From contig JANUWI010000015.1 of NCBI GenBank assembly GCA_025504975.1, forward strand, positions 1,054,001 through 1,118,000: a DNA stretch of 64,000 bases. Direction: 5' to 3'. The position numbers were made by a program, and so were the translations under genes. This DNA comes from Plenodomus lindquistii (taxonomy: Eukaryota; Ascomycota; Dothideomycetes; Pleosporales; Leptosphaeriaceae). Numbering within the stretch: the stretch's first letter is position 1; every line of letters begins with the position of its first letter. The notes beneath the pieces were generated by a model. That model worked only from the letters and a program-made list of their open reading frames with translations. It made no database searches and was not told where the DNA came from. This document shows, one piece after another, positions 23,766 through 36,439 of the stretch.

Positions 23766-24304
23766 CGTGGAAAGAGCCGACAGCAATGAGATTGGCGTGA
23801 TGTTGAGGGCGATGGGGTCGTTGTGATGAAATGAGAGCGAGTAGACGCGAGGCTGCAAGTCTGAACAATGTAAGATGAACAGAGAAAGAGCGAGGCACGT
23901 GAGACGATCGCATTTTATGTCCGCGTTGCTCCTCCCGCACGTTTTGCCGTCCCTAACTCTGCGATAGGAAGGAATCACCACAAAGAAGACGCGCCTGTCC
24001 AAGCAAAATGGTCTTGAGCAATTGAAATCAAATGTGCAAATTTAGTAGCACTTCCACTGCACCATACCATATCACACCGCTAGTAGCGGTCCAGGAGTCC
24101 AGTGATTACAAAATAGAGGTAGCCTTGAGTGGTATATGACCCCAGCCTCAGTACTCCAAGAAACACCACAACGCCACGCTAAAGTACAAAAGGTGAGCAA
24201 ATGAGACAAACAATGAAACTTTACCTGAAGAGACTTATCGATCAGAGACCTCGTTATGTAGATTGAACTTCCACACTGCCCATGCTGAAACTCGGAAGCT
24301 TCTA
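23766..24304. other. Intergenic, no gene seen
   Basis: About 540 bp between two minus-strand genes. It may contain an untranslated or short coding 5' exon of the membrane-protein gene, since an acceptor-like pyrimidine tract ends with TTGTTCAG near 23871. Otherwise nothing is recognised. Confidence 0.5.
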
Positions 24305-26857
24305 CTAGGCGCCAAAGTCGTTTCCAAAATTACCAGTACCGTACGTATTCCAATCTGTCTGCGCCTCCAGCATCCACGACACCGAATCGAAAAACTCGTA
24401 GCTATTCGCACTGGCAAGTCCATTCGGCAGCTGCAACGGCATGCTCAACGTGTTGAGATGTGGGTTGAAGTTGGGGAGGGTATGTGCTGGGTTCTCGACA
24501 ATGACTCCAGGGGGCGGCGTCGAGTGCGTCGAAGAGTCAGGGTTGGTGGGGTTGTTCATGACCATGGCATCGAGCTGCTCTGCTGCGCCACTAACTTGAG
24601 CTTCGCGCCATCGCCATGCGCAGTCGAATACTACACTCATGCTCATGCGGCTGCGAATGATGAGGCCAAGAGGGTCGTCCATCATTCCTGTGCTATCTCT
24701 TCTTTGACCTTGCTGCTGCTGCTGCTGCTGCTGACGTTGAAGTTGCTGTTGATTGTGGTGGTTGAACATGTTGCCCATGCTGCCCATACCGGAATTGCTC
24801 AACGATGGCGATTGTGAGAGACTGTGGAGGCTACGTCCTCGCGAGCTTTCCTTCCAAAGCTGCGCTAGCACTTCGGCGAAGCGATCGAGGAGGTCGTTAG
24901 ACCACACTTTGGCTTTTCGCAGCGCGTCTACCGTCTGCAGAACGAACTGGCGACCTCGATCTGCAGGTAGCTTGGTGGCAAAGTCGGAGTTGAGGAGCTT
25001 GAGCAGAGCAAATCCAGCAGCCAAGGCCATCTGCATGATATAGTAGGGGACATGTGGTAATTTGCTTTCGCGTTGCAATTTGAAGACGCGCTCTAGATAG
25101 GCAGTTGCGGCGAAGTAGAGAGCGACTAGATCGTCGCGGTGTTCGAGTCGCGTTTCTGGACTGAAGAAGGAGTAGAGATGAAGATGAAGTGCTACTGCGA
25201 AGTGATATAGTTCTTCGAGATCTAGTATTATGTCAGTCCACGATTAGTTATCAGTCAGGGGACAATCTTCAGCATACCGTTGTCGACGCCATCAAGGGAA
25301 CCACCATCTTCTTTGACGCGCTCCTCTTTCAAGCGATCTGCCTCGAGCGTCATATAGCTTGATGCAGCGCCTTCGGCAAACCGTTGGCTGTTCGCAGAAT
25401 ATAGCAGTTTGTTGATCCTGCTGGCGGCCATCTCCTGACGCAGACGTACGAACAGGGTAGGCGATATGATTCGCATGTGCTCCTCATCGTCCACCTTGAA
25501 GTCCAGGGTCGAATCGTAGAGCGTTATTGAGGGCTGGCCGTTGCCTGTGGACACCCTGTGCATCGTTAATGTCGTTTGGTATGTGAAGAGATGGAAACTT
25601 ACGTCTGCGCAACGATATTGCATACCGCCCATGTCCGTAGTCGATCGTGTATATCTTCCTGCCTCAACCGCACATTCATCCGTGAGAAGTCCTGTGCATG
25701 TGTCGGCTGATGCAAGCCAATCTGCATTGCAACTTGCATCATTGCGCCGCACAGTATGAATGTTGGGTCGGTGACTGTGCGCTCTGCTGGTAGTGGCCAG
25801 GTGCATAGCAGACACAATGCCTTGACGACGTGGTGGTTTGGCTGATTCCGTATCGAGTCCCAGATCAAATCACTTAGCGGTTTGGCAAGGTCCTTGAGGA
25901 GTGACGGGCGTGGTCCATATCGACGAGCAGCAACCGCCACGACTGCCCAAAACAACAGCTTGTGGTCTTGAGAGTAGTACTCTTCCGGCGAGCGCAATTG
26001 GTCCAGAAACGGCAGAAATGGGTGGTACAGCTGGAAGTATTCGGCGAACAGGTCGTTGACCTCGCTGTGGCCCAATCGCACCTCTCCAGAGCCCAGTGAG
26101 AAGAACATGGGCGACCCACTGCGCAGATCCAGTAGCGATGTCGCCGCCACCTGCTGGTGTTGTGTATGTAGGAAGGCGTCGTCTTCGAGTTTGGGCATGG
26201 GGCCGGGTGTGAACATGTGGGTATCCGACTTTGCGTGCGGCGCATTCAGGACAGGCTGGTTGTTGGGCGTCGACTGTCCCTCATACATGGCGAGCCGCTC
26301 GCGCAGGTACTCCATTTCCTTCTCCATCTCTGCATTGCGATTGCGCTTGCCCACGCGCTTGAAGTTGGGTTCGATGACGCATCGCAGGCCTTGCTTTTGG
26401 CAGCGCGCACAGCTCACAAAAGGGTCTTGCTGGACGTTACACTTGAGCTGCAAGAGAGAGTATTAGTCGATGTTCCAGGCGTGAATGCGTAGCCCGTCTG
26501 TGCTCGGCTCGAAACTGTGCGCAGAGATAGCCGTTGGGGAAAAGACGCACAAACCCCACCTCGACTCGGAGTGGGCGCGAAGAAGGTAGGAGGCAGTCGC
26601 TGCGCATGCGCCCTGCGCCCTGCGCGCAACCAGACAATGATGCTGCATCTGCTTACCTTTTGCTGGCGACATTCGTTGCATGCGCGCTTCACGGCCGTGT
26701 TGCGGCGCGACGACGGTCGTGTATCTCCATCGTTGTCCTGCTCGTCGTCGGTCGAGGCAGAGCGCTTGAACCCCCGCGTGTGCGCACTCGTCGGCGAGAA
26801 GGGGTGTTGGAGATTGTTTTGCGCGCCGTTGGGAGTAGTTGGACTGATGGACAGCAT
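24305..26857 (-). CDS. Zn2Cys6 transcription factor, War1/Leu3-like
   Basis: Four exons (26857-26657, 26447-25603, 25555-25278, 25221-24305) encode 746 aa. The zinc cluster spans Cys60 to Cys90 (ACNECRQQKLKCN, then CARCQKQGLRC) and is split by a 209-nt intron with a perfect GTAAGC donor; the other introns are 47 and 56 nt. The linker IEPNFKRVGKRNRNAEMEKE and the coiled heptads after it are characteristic of the group annotated in fungi as Leu3/War1-like. The middle part (VNDLFAEYFQLYHPFLPFLD, LLFWAVVAVAARRYG) is the fungal-specific regulatory domain. A glutamine run coded by CAG repeats (24711-24733) precedes a C-terminus with Asn/Pro/aromatic residues. Targets are not deducible; War1 homologues act in weak-acid stress and Leu3 in branched-chain amino-acid synthesis. 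Confidence 0.9.
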
Positions 26858-27730
26858 GGCTGCCCGATCTCGCAGCCTGGGGAAGGGCAATCAACGGTGG
26901 TGGGGAGGTCGCGGAGCCGATCAGCGGAGGAGAAGCTCTGCCGGCCTCGAACGAAAAGTTCAAGGTATGCGCGCGTGAACGTCTGTCCCAAGCTACGACT
27001 ACATGCAGCCAGCCGCGGGAGACTACTCTCTATGGGTCAATTCTGGAGCTGTGTCGAAGAATATTGACGAATCATGTTCCATGAAGCCACTTGCGACGCG
27101 TTTTCCACCGCAAATATCAGGCTATAAGTTCGCAGAATTCACGGTCCAAGAGTCATGCTAAGATAACAGTGTGGGTAGTTGAGTCATCCAACGCCCTTCA
27201 AGTCGCCCTCGTAAATCATCAAAATGCGAGTCAATCACGATGCCAGTTGTCTGCGCAATGCTCGTAAACAAAATGCCGTGCTTTTTTCCAGACAAGGCGT
27301 AGTTCTGATGCAAGGTACATCTCAAACACCCGCAACATCCTGTATTAGTAGCAAAGCAGACCTCAATCATGCAGTCTATCATCATCAGTCAATAGAAGCG
27401 ATACGGGTAGAAGCGCAGCATGGGGTCGCTCTCGAGCTGCAAATGCTATTCGCATGCCCTAGAAGCATTCTCGTGTATGCCATCTTAGTAAACGTCCATG
27501 TTTAAGCGCTTGCTTCCTGCCCGTCCACATCATCACACGGTCCATGGAAATAACGTCGTAGCTTGTGGATGCATTCGTGACCCTACTCAGCTACTGTCCT
27601 GGCGGGTTGACACTCTCGTGTCGCCGTGATATCGTGAAAAGTCGACCGAACCAGGAAACTGCCCATAATGCACATGAACACCGATAGACCCAGTTTTGAC
27701 ATGCTAAACCCCTTCAATCCTCATCCATGC
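26858..27730. other. Intergenic, no gene seen
   Basis: About 870 bp holding the promoter of the zinc-cluster gene and the 3' UTR of the eL34 gene. Overlapping short frames near 26500-27000 are shadows of the regulator's intron and 5' region. Confidence 0.6.
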
Positions 27731-28275
27731 TTAACGCTTCTTCTGCTGGGACTCCTTGAGGACCTTCTTGACGACCTTCTGCTCCTCGATCAAGAAAGCA
27801 CGGACGATGCGGTCCTGGACGCAGCCGGCGCATCGCGATCCACCGTAGGCGCGCTGGACGGTCTTCTTGGGGCGGGAGATGGTGGCGTACTGGCGGGGGC
27901 GGAGGGCTGGGATACCAGCGAGCTTGCTGCCGCAGTCCTATACATGATGAGTCTTCTGAAACCGCACTTCGCCGTCAATCAAAGCTTACACCGCATTTCG
28001 GCGAGGTGGCCTTCTTCTTGACATACTGAATGGAGAGCTTGCCACCTGCTGCAAGTTAGTAAATGTCGTGAAAGCTTTAGGCATTCGCAGGGGTGCATTT
28101 GCAACCGCTCAAACGCCCAATTCACAGGTAAAACTTCCCTGGCAAGCGCACCGTCTTAACCTTATTGGATTTAGTGTTGTATCCCCTAGAGTGAATGAAT
28201 TAGCACAGATAGAGTGTTGAGGGTGAATGTCTAGACCTACATGCGGCGGCGGTAGGTGACACGTGAGTCCGGCAT
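27731..28275 (-). CDS. rpl34: 60S ribosomal protein eL34
   Basis: Four short exons (28275-28241, 28185-28139, 28045-27990, 27937-27731) give 114 aa, the normal length for eL34. It starts MPDSRVTYRRRMGYNTKSNK and ends with family-specific RPKKTVQRAYGGSRCAGC and DRIVRAFLIEEQKVVKKVLKE. Two CxxC pairs (KCGDCG and RCAGC) form the zinc site. Early introns are typical of fungal ribosomal protein genes. Introns 1 and 3 are ordinary GT-AG. Intron 2 (28138-28046) is not: the only junction that keeps the conserved LPGGKL sequence reads CAG/GGAAGT, a perfect donor except for G in place of the invariant T at 28137. Either the base is an error or a real GG-AG intron is present. The gene is divergent from PRP8. 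Confidence 0.93.
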
Positions 28276-29124
28276 CTTGACTGATTTTCAGACGTTCTTT
28301 TGGAGATCTGTATAGTGTGTAAGAGCGTGCTCTCAATATAAATGAGTTCGCAAGCGATGCTGCGATTCGAGGGTAGGGTCGTGACGCGGGGAATGGGAAT
28401 GTTCGCTATGCGCATTTCGAGAGCGCACGTGAGCGCGAGAGCAGGAATACGTACTCTGAAAACTATGAAAAAGCGTCAGTATGTTCAAGGACCCAGCAGC
28501 AGGACGTTGTACTTACGTGTTGCTGAAGTGTCGCGTTCAGTCGAGGGTTGGCCTGCGTATGCGCAACAATTGGGATTGAAAATCGGCTGCGCAAGTGTGC
28601 GGGCACGGACCACTCGCAGCTGCCACGCCAAGCCTCATCCGGACTAGAACTGAGCTACGACAGGAAGCCATCAGCAGAGACATTTGGAAGGTGCAGCCCA
28701 GTACGTCAAGTTTTCACACGCGCATTCTCTTACCTGCACCACGCGCGACGCGCGCTCCCCATCTCGCCGTCCTCTGTGTATTTCTCTTCTTCCAAAGACG
28801 TGCATTGGGAACTCGCGAGGAAACGTGTCAGGCCACGCGATTCGCCGCCTTCTCACCGCGGCGCTGTTGCGCAGACGAACAAGTCGCCCCCCACGAGCTC
28901 ATCTGAGCATTGCGCATCTCGACGGGGAAGCCGACTCAGGCGCGGGACTGCACAGCAAAGGAGTAGGTTGATCTCCTCAGAAGACTTCTCACGGTGTCGC
29001 ATGGATGCATCACACAGCTGCATCCACGCGACGAATGCCATCTTGTCGCCATCTCCTTCACCATCAGCTGCCCAATGCGCAATACTAACTCAGTCGACAG
29101 TCTCCTCACAGATAACCCCCCATA
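28276..29124. promoter_or_regulatory. Divergent promoter region, eL34 / PRP8
   Basis: About 850 bp between the start codons of two essential, highly expressed or constitutive genes. Frames on both strands reach a few tens to over 200 codons but have arginine/serine-rich random composition and run into the PRP8 start in the wrong frame. I consider it regulatory and 5' UTR sequence. Confidence 0.5.
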
Positions 29125-32100
29125 ATGTCGTACCCACCTCCCCCGCCCCCGCCGCCTCCGCCAGGCGCCCCAGGTTTTGGCTATGCGCCGCCACCTCCCC
29201 CCCCTCCTGGCCCCCCCGGCCCGCCTGGCACCTTTGGCCCCCCGGGCATGCGACCGCCCGTCGATCCCCAGGTCGCCAAGTTTGCGCAAAAGAAGAAGGA
29301 CTGGCTGCGCTCCCAGCGACAGCGGTTCGGCGAGAAGCGCAAGGCTGGATTCGTCGAGACACAAAAGGCAGACCTCCCGCCCGAGCATCTGCGAAAAGTC
29401 TTCCGTGATATTGGCGATGTGTCGCAGAAGAAGTTCACAACCGACAAGCGCAGTTATCTTGGCGCGCTCAAGTTCATGCCGCATGCCGTGCTGAAGCTCC
29501 TCGAGAACATGCCCATGCCTTGGGAGAGCAGGCGAGATGTAAAAGTCTTGTACCACACCAACGGGTGTCTGACGCTGGTCAACGAGGTCCCCCGTGTCAT
29601 TGAACCCGTCTTTCACGCACAATGGGCGGCCATGTGGCTTGCGATGAGGAAGGAGAAGAGCGACCGTCGCCACTTCAAGCGAATGCGCTTTCCACCTTTC
29701 GACGACGAAGAGCCGCCGCTATCGTATTCGGAGAACATCGAAGACGTCGAGCCTCTAGAGCCCATTCAGCTGGAACTGGACGAGGACGAAGATGGCCCTG
29801 TGTACGAGTGGTTTTACGAGCATCGCGCGCTTCTCGACACCCCACATGTCAACGGCCCTAGCTATGAGACATGGAACCTCGACCTTCCCCAGATGGCTAC
29901 ATTATACCGTCTGAGTCGTCAATTACTCAGCGACACTGTAGACAAAAACTACTTCCACATGTTCGAGTTGAACAGCTTCCAGACGGCAAAGGCGCTGAAC
30001 GTTGCGATACCGGGAGGACCACGGTTCGAGCCACTCTACAAAGACATCGACCCCAATGATGAGGACTTTGGTGAATTCAACGCCATCGACCGCATCATTT
30101 TCCGCTCCCCGATCCGAACCGAATACCGCGTCTCATATCCCTTCCTCTACAACTCCTTGCCACGAAGCGTCAAGCTTTCATGGTATTCTTACCCTCAGAC
30201 CGTCTACGTTCGCGCGGAAGACCCCAGTCTGCCCGCATACTACTTCGACCCCATCATCAATCCGATTTCGTCACGAGCTGTTGCGCCAAAGAACATCTCT
30301 GTCAGCCACGAGGACCTTGTGTTTGGTCCAGGCAACGATGAAGACGATGAGGACGACTTCGTAATGCCCGAGGAGGTAGAGCCTTTCATGGCAGACGAGG
30401 AGCTATCCACGCCCGAGACAGCATCTGCGATTGCATTGTGGTGGGCACCGCATCCATTTGACAAGCGATCTGGTCGTATGGTGAGGGCACAAGACGTTCC
30501 GCTCGTCAAGCAGTGGTACCTCGAGCACGTACCTGCAGGTCAGCCTGTCAAGGTCCGGGTCTCCTACCAAAAGCTTCTCAAGACATTCGTTTTGAACGAG
30601 CTTCACAAGAAGCCCCCGCAGGCGCAGAATAAGCAAAACTTGATGCGCACCTTGAAGAGCACCAAGTTCTTCCAGCAGACCAAGATCGATTGGGTTGAAG
30701 CGGGTCTACAGGTCTGCCGACAGGGTTACAATATGCTCAACTTGCTTATCCACCGCAAGAACCTCACATACTTGCATCTCGATTACAACTTCAACCTGAA
30801 GCCTGTCAAGACGCTGACCACCAAGGAGCGAAAGAAGTCGCGATTCGGAAACGCCTTCCATCTCATGCGAGAAATCCTGCGTTTGACCAAGCTCATCGTC
30901 GATGCGCAAGTCCAGTACCGCCTGGGCAACATCGATGCCTTCCAGCTTGCTGACGGTATTCTTTACGCCTTCAATCACGTCGGTCAACTGACTGGTATGT
31001 ACCGTTACAAGTATAAGCTTATGCATCAAATTCGTTCTTGCAAGGACTTGAAGCATTTGATCTACTACCGGTTCAACTCTGGCCCTGTCGGCAAGGGTCC
31101 TGGTTGTGGTTTCTGGGCTCCGGCCTGGAGAGTTTGGTTGTTCTTTATGCGTGGTATCATTCCACTGCTCGAGCGCTGGCTTGGAAACTTGCTATCTCGT
31201 CAGTTCGAGGGTCGTCACAGCAAGGGTGTCGCGAAGACCGTTACGAAACAGCGAGTGGAGTCCCACTTCGATTTGGAGCTTCGAGCTGCTGTCATGAGCG
31301 ATCTCATGGATATGATGCCCGAGGGTATCAAGCAGAACAAGGTCAACACTGTCCTGCAACATCTGTCGGAAGCATGGCGATGCTGGAAAAGTAACATTCC
31401 GTGGAAGGTGCCCGGCCTGCCAGCGCCCATCGAGAACATCATTCTGCGTTATGTGAAGAGCAAGGCAGATTGGTGGATCTCAGTTGCGCATTACAACCGT
31501 GAGCGCATTCGACGAGGTGCTACTGTGGACAAGACAGTCGCGAAGAAGAACTTGGGTCGATTGACTCGTCTGTGGCTCAAGGCCGAGCAGGAACGCCAAC
31601 ACAACTACATGAAGGATGGTCCATACGTCTCCTCCGAAGAAGCTGTTGCCATCTACACAACAATGGTGCACTGGCTCGAAGCCAGGAAGTTCTCGCCGAT
31701 TCCTTTCCCCAGTGTATCATACAAGCACGACACCAAGATTCTCATCTTGGCTTTGGAACGGTTGCGGGAAGCGTACTCTGTCAAGGGACGTCTCAATCAG
31801 AGTCAGCGTGAGGAGCTGGCTTTGATCGAGCAAGCCTACGATTCGCCTGGTACAACATTGGCCCGCATCAAGCGGTTCTTGCTCACGCAGCGTGCTTTCA
31901 AGGAAGTCGGCATTGACATGAATGACAACTACAGCAACATCAACCCTGTGTACGACATCGAGCCTATGGAGAAGATCACCGATGCTTACCTTGATCAATA
32001 CCTCTGGTACCAGGCTGATCAGCGCCATTTGTTCCCTGCCTGGATCAAGCCCTCCGACTCCGAGGTTCCTCCCCTGCTCACCTACAAGTGGGCGCAGGGC

Positions 32101-35100
32101 ATCAACAACCTTGACAAGGTCTGGGAGTCTGACAATGGCGAGTGTAACGTCATGATCGAGACTCAGCTGTCAAAGGTGTACGAGAAGATTGATCTCACCA
32201 TGCTCAACCGCCTGCTGCGACTCATCATGGACCACAATTTGGCGGATTACATCACTGCCAAGAACAACGTCCAGCTCAACTACAAGGACATGAACCACGT
32301 CAACGCATATGGTATGATTCGTGGTCTGCAATTCTCCGGTTTCGTTTTCCAGTTCTACGGCCTGGTTCTCGATATCCTGCTGCTCGGTTTGCAGCGAGCG
32401 AATGAAATTGCTGGTGCGCCTGAGAGCCCCAACGATTTCCTGCAATTCAAGGACAAAGAGACTGAAGTTCGCCACCCGATCCGTCTGTATACGCGTTACA
32501 TCGATCGCATCTGGGTGTTCTTCAGGTTCACGGCTGATGAGTCGCGTGATCTGATCCAGAGGTTCCTCACCGAGAACCCCGATCCCAACTTCGAGAACGT
32601 CATCGGATACAAGAACAAGAAGTGCTGGCCTCGCGACTCAAGGATGCGATTGATGCGCCATGATGTCAATCTCGGTCGTGCGGTGTTCTGGGATTTGAAG
32701 AACCGTCTGCCCCGTTCAGTAACGACAATCGAATGGGATGACACCTTCGCCAGTGTTTACAGTCGCGACAACCCCAACTTACTCTTCTCGATGAACGGAT
32801 TCGAGGTGCGCATCTTGCCCAAGATGCGTAACCTGACCGGCGAATTCCCCGTCAAGGACAGTGTCTGGTCTCTTGTCGACAACTCTACCAAGGAGCGAAC
32901 TGCGGATGCGTTCTTGCAAGTAACTGAGGAGGACATCCAGAAGTTCAACAACCGCATTCGGCAGATTCTCATGTCTTCTGGATCTACTACGTTCACGAAG
33001 ATTGCCAACAAGTGGAACACCACACTCATTGCGCTGTTCACATACTACCGTGAGGCGGCCGTCTCCACTGTCAACCTGCTCGACACCATCGTCAAGTGTG
33101 AGACCAAGATTCAAACTCGTGTCAAGATTGGTCTCAACTCCAAAATGCCGTCGCGTTTCCCTCCTGCCGTGTTCTACACACCCAAGGAACTTGGTGGTCT
33201 TGGCATGATTTCCGGATCGCACATCCTCATCCCGACCAGCGACAAGCGATGGTCCAAGCAAACCGACACGGGCGTTACCCACTACCGCGCCGGTATGTCT
33301 CATGACGAAGAGACGCTCATCCCCAACATCTTCCGCTACATCATTCCGTGGGAGTCCGAGTTCGTCGACTCCCAACGCGTATGGATGGAGTACTCACAAA
33401 AGCGACAAGAAGCCCAACAACAGAATCGCCGACTCACCCTCGAGGATCTGGAAGACAGCTGGGACCGCGGTCTCCCGCGTATCAACACGCTTTTCCAAAA
33501 GGATCGTAGCACACTCAGTTTCGACAAGGGCTTCCGTGCCCGCACTGAGTTTAAGATTTACCAGCACATGAAGAGCAATCCGTTCTGGTGGACGAGCCAG
33601 CGCCATGATGGTAAACTTTGGAATTTGAACGCATACCGGACAGATGTGATACAGGCGTTGGGTGGTGTGGAGACGATTCTTGAACATACACTGTTCAAAG
33701 CAACGGCATTCCCATCCTGGGAGGGTCTCTTTTGGGAAAAAGCAAGCGGTAAGAGCCCTGTTAAAGCCAGCATGGTCATTTATTGCGCCCCGGGACGTCT
33801 CTGTTTTGGTGTTGAGGCCCTCTGGGTCACTCACCAAGATTTTGACTTTACCCCCTTTTGTGCTGTGGCCTTCACAGTCACGCATTACAGCCCCTTTTCT
33901 GCTCATTACCACATTGTAATCGCCTCGGGTCAATGCTAACAAAATCACAGGTTTCGAAGAATCCATGAAGTTCAAGAAACTCACCAACGCCCAACGTTCC
34001 GGTCTCAACCAAATCCCCAACCGTCGTTTCACTCTATGGTGGTCGCCAACAATCAACCGTGCCAACGTCTACGTCGGTTTCCAAGTCCAGCTTGATTTGA
34101 CTGGTATCTTCTTGCACGGAAAGATCCCGACACTGAAGATCTCACTCATCCAGATCTTCCGTGCCCATTTGTGGCAGAAAATCCACGAGTCCGTCGTCAT
34201 GGATCTGTGCCAGGTGTTCGATCAGGAGCTTGAGGCCCTTGGTATCGAAACTGTACAGAAAGAGACGATCCATCCCCGAAAGTCATACAAGATGAACAGT
34301 TCTTGTGCTGATATCCTGCTTTTCGCCAGCCACAAGTGGAGTGTCTCGCCGCCTTCCATGCTTTACGACACCAAGGACACCATGAGCGCCACAACAACCA
34401 ACAAGTTCTGGGTTGATGTGCAACTGCGTTATGGTGATTACGATTCGCACGACATTGAGCGTTACGTGCGTGCCAAGTACCTGGATTACACTCAAGACAG
34501 TATGAGCATCTACCCCTCTGCAACTGGTCTTATGATCGGTATCGATCTGGCATACAACCTGTACTCTGCCTACGGACAGTACTTCCCTGGCCTGAAGCAG
34601 CTCGTACAGCAGGCCATGGCGAAGGTCATGAAGGCCAACCCTGCCCTGTACGTTCTTCGTGAGCGTATCAGGAAGGGTCTCCAGCTGTATGCATCTGAGA
34701 GTTCGCAAGAGTTCCTCAACTCCCAGAACTACTCCGAGCTCTTCAGCAACCAGATTCAGCTGTTCATCGACGACACCAACGTGTACCGTGTAACGATCCA
34801 CAAGACCTTTGAGGGTAACTTGACGACCAAACCTATCAACGGTGCCATCTTCATCTTCAACCCTCGTACTGGACAGCTCTTCCTCAAGATCATTCATACA
34901 AGTGTCTGGGCTGGTCAGAAGCGTCTTGGTCAGTTGGCCAAGTGGAAGACTGCGGAAGAAGTCGCTGCGCTGATTCGATCTCTGCCTGTGGAAGAGCAGC
35001 CCAAGCAGCTGATCGTCACTCGCAAGGGTCTCTTGGATCCTCTCGAAGTGCACTTGCTCGACTTCCCCAACATTTCGATTCGCGCGTCGGAATTGCAACT

Positions 35101-36439
35101 GCCTTTCCAGGCCGCAATGAAGGTCGAGAAGCTTGGAGACATGATTCTTCGAGCGACTGGTCCTCAGATGGTGCTCTTCAACTTGTACGATGAGTGGCTG
35201 AAGACGATCTCGTCTTATACTGCCTTTTCGCGATTGATCTTGATCTTGCGCGCGTTACACGTAAACCAAGACAAGACCAAACTACTATTGCGCCCTGACA
35301 AGACTGTCATCACACAAGAACATCACATCTGGCCGACGCTGGCAGACGAAGACTGGATCAAGGTCGAAGTGCAATTACGAGATCTCATCTTGAACGACTA
35401 CGGCAAGAAGAACAACGTCAACACCTCGTCGCTCACGAGCAGTGAAGTGCGTGACATCATCCTGGGTATGGAAATCTCCGCACCCTCGATGCAGCGTCAA
35501 CAAGCCGCCGAGATCGACAAACAACAGGAGGAGCAAGCGCAACTGACCGCAGTTACTACCAAGACTCAGAACGTCCACGGTGAGGAGATGGTGGTCACCA
35601 CGACATCGCAGTACGAGCAAGCATCGTTCGCTTCAAAGACGGAATGGCGTACAAGAGCTGTAGCCACTTCCAACCTCCGCACTCGCGCAAACAACATCTA
35701 TATCAATTCAGAAGATGTCAAGGAAGAAGGCCACTTCACCTATGTAATGCCCAAGAACGTTCTCAAGCGCTTCATCACAATCGCCGACCTCCGCGTCCAA
35801 GTAGCAGGTTACCTCTATGGCAAGTCTCCCGCCGACAACGACCAAGTCAAGGAAATCAGCACCATTGTCATGATTCCCCAAGTCGGCAACACGCGCGATG
35901 TCCAGCTTCCCAAGCAACTCCCTGAACACGAATATCTCCACGACCTCGAGCCTCTGGGTATCATTCACACCGTCAGCGGCAACGAGCCTCCCTACATGCA
36001 AGCCAGCGACGTCACCCAGCACGCACGCCTTATGAACGCCCACGCCTCGTGGGACAAGAAGACCGTCTCAATGACCGTCTCGTTCACCCCCGGTTCCGTC
36101 TCGCTCGCCGCCTGGGCCCTCACTCCCAACGGCTACAAATGGGGCGCCGACAATAAGGACACCATGTCTGACAACCCCTCTGGCTTCTCCACCAGCTTCG
36201 GCGAGAAATGCCAACTGCTGCTGTCAGACAAGATTCGGGGATACTTCCTTGTTCCCGAGAATGGCATTTGGAATTACTCATTCATGGGCAGTGCGTTTGG
36301 CAATGTGGAGAAGAAGCCTGTTCGGGTGCGGTTGGATACGCCCAGTCGCTTCTACGATTCGGTGCATCGGCCATTGCATTTCAGCAATTTTGCGGAGTTG
36401 GAGGATGTCTTTGTGGATAGGGAGAATCAGTTTGAGTAG
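29125..36439 (+). CDS. prp8: Pre-mRNA splicing factor Prp8 (U5 snRNP core)
   Basis: Two exons (29125-33748 and 33951-36439) encode 2,370 aa, the expected size. After a polyproline/glycine head come the near-invariant Prp8 blocks: LPPEHLRKVFRDIGDVSQKK, the NTD with FYEHRALLDTPHV, the reverse-transcriptase-like and linker regions (KFGNAFHL-like, LTYKWAQGINNLDKVW), FPSWEGLFWEKASG before the intron and FEESMKFKKLTNAQRSGLNQ after it, the RNase H-like domain (PTINRANVYVGFQVQLDLTG onward), and the C-terminal JAB/MPN domain (FITIADLRVQVAGYLYG, PLGIIHTVSGNEPPYMQ). Prp8 sits at the spliceosome's catalytic centre. The single intron is 202 nt, longer than nearly all others here, and splits Gly1542. No intein is present. 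The start ATG was chosen because it precedes the proline-rich head typical of fungal Prp8. Confidence 0.98.
33749..33950 (+). other. 202-nt intron in PRP8 near the known intein insertion site
   Basis: Donor G/GTAAGA, branch point GCTAAC and acceptor CACAG are all good. The reading frame stays open for about 63 codons into the intron, but there is no intein block and the length is not a multiple of three. It splits the codon after WEKAS within the most conserved region of the protein. Confidence 0.9.

Noticed and set aside
28548..29408. Open frame of 286 codons overlapping the PRP8 start
   Set aside because: Its end overlaps the PRP8 coding sequence in another frame and its composition is Arg/Ser/Pro-rich as expected for a shadow of GC-rich coding and promoter DNA.
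33749..33939. Open frame continuing from PRP8 into the intron, considered as an intein remnant
   Set aside because: There is no Cys at the start, no splicing-domain blocks and no His-Asn end; the length is not a multiple of three, and donor, branch and acceptor signals are all present.
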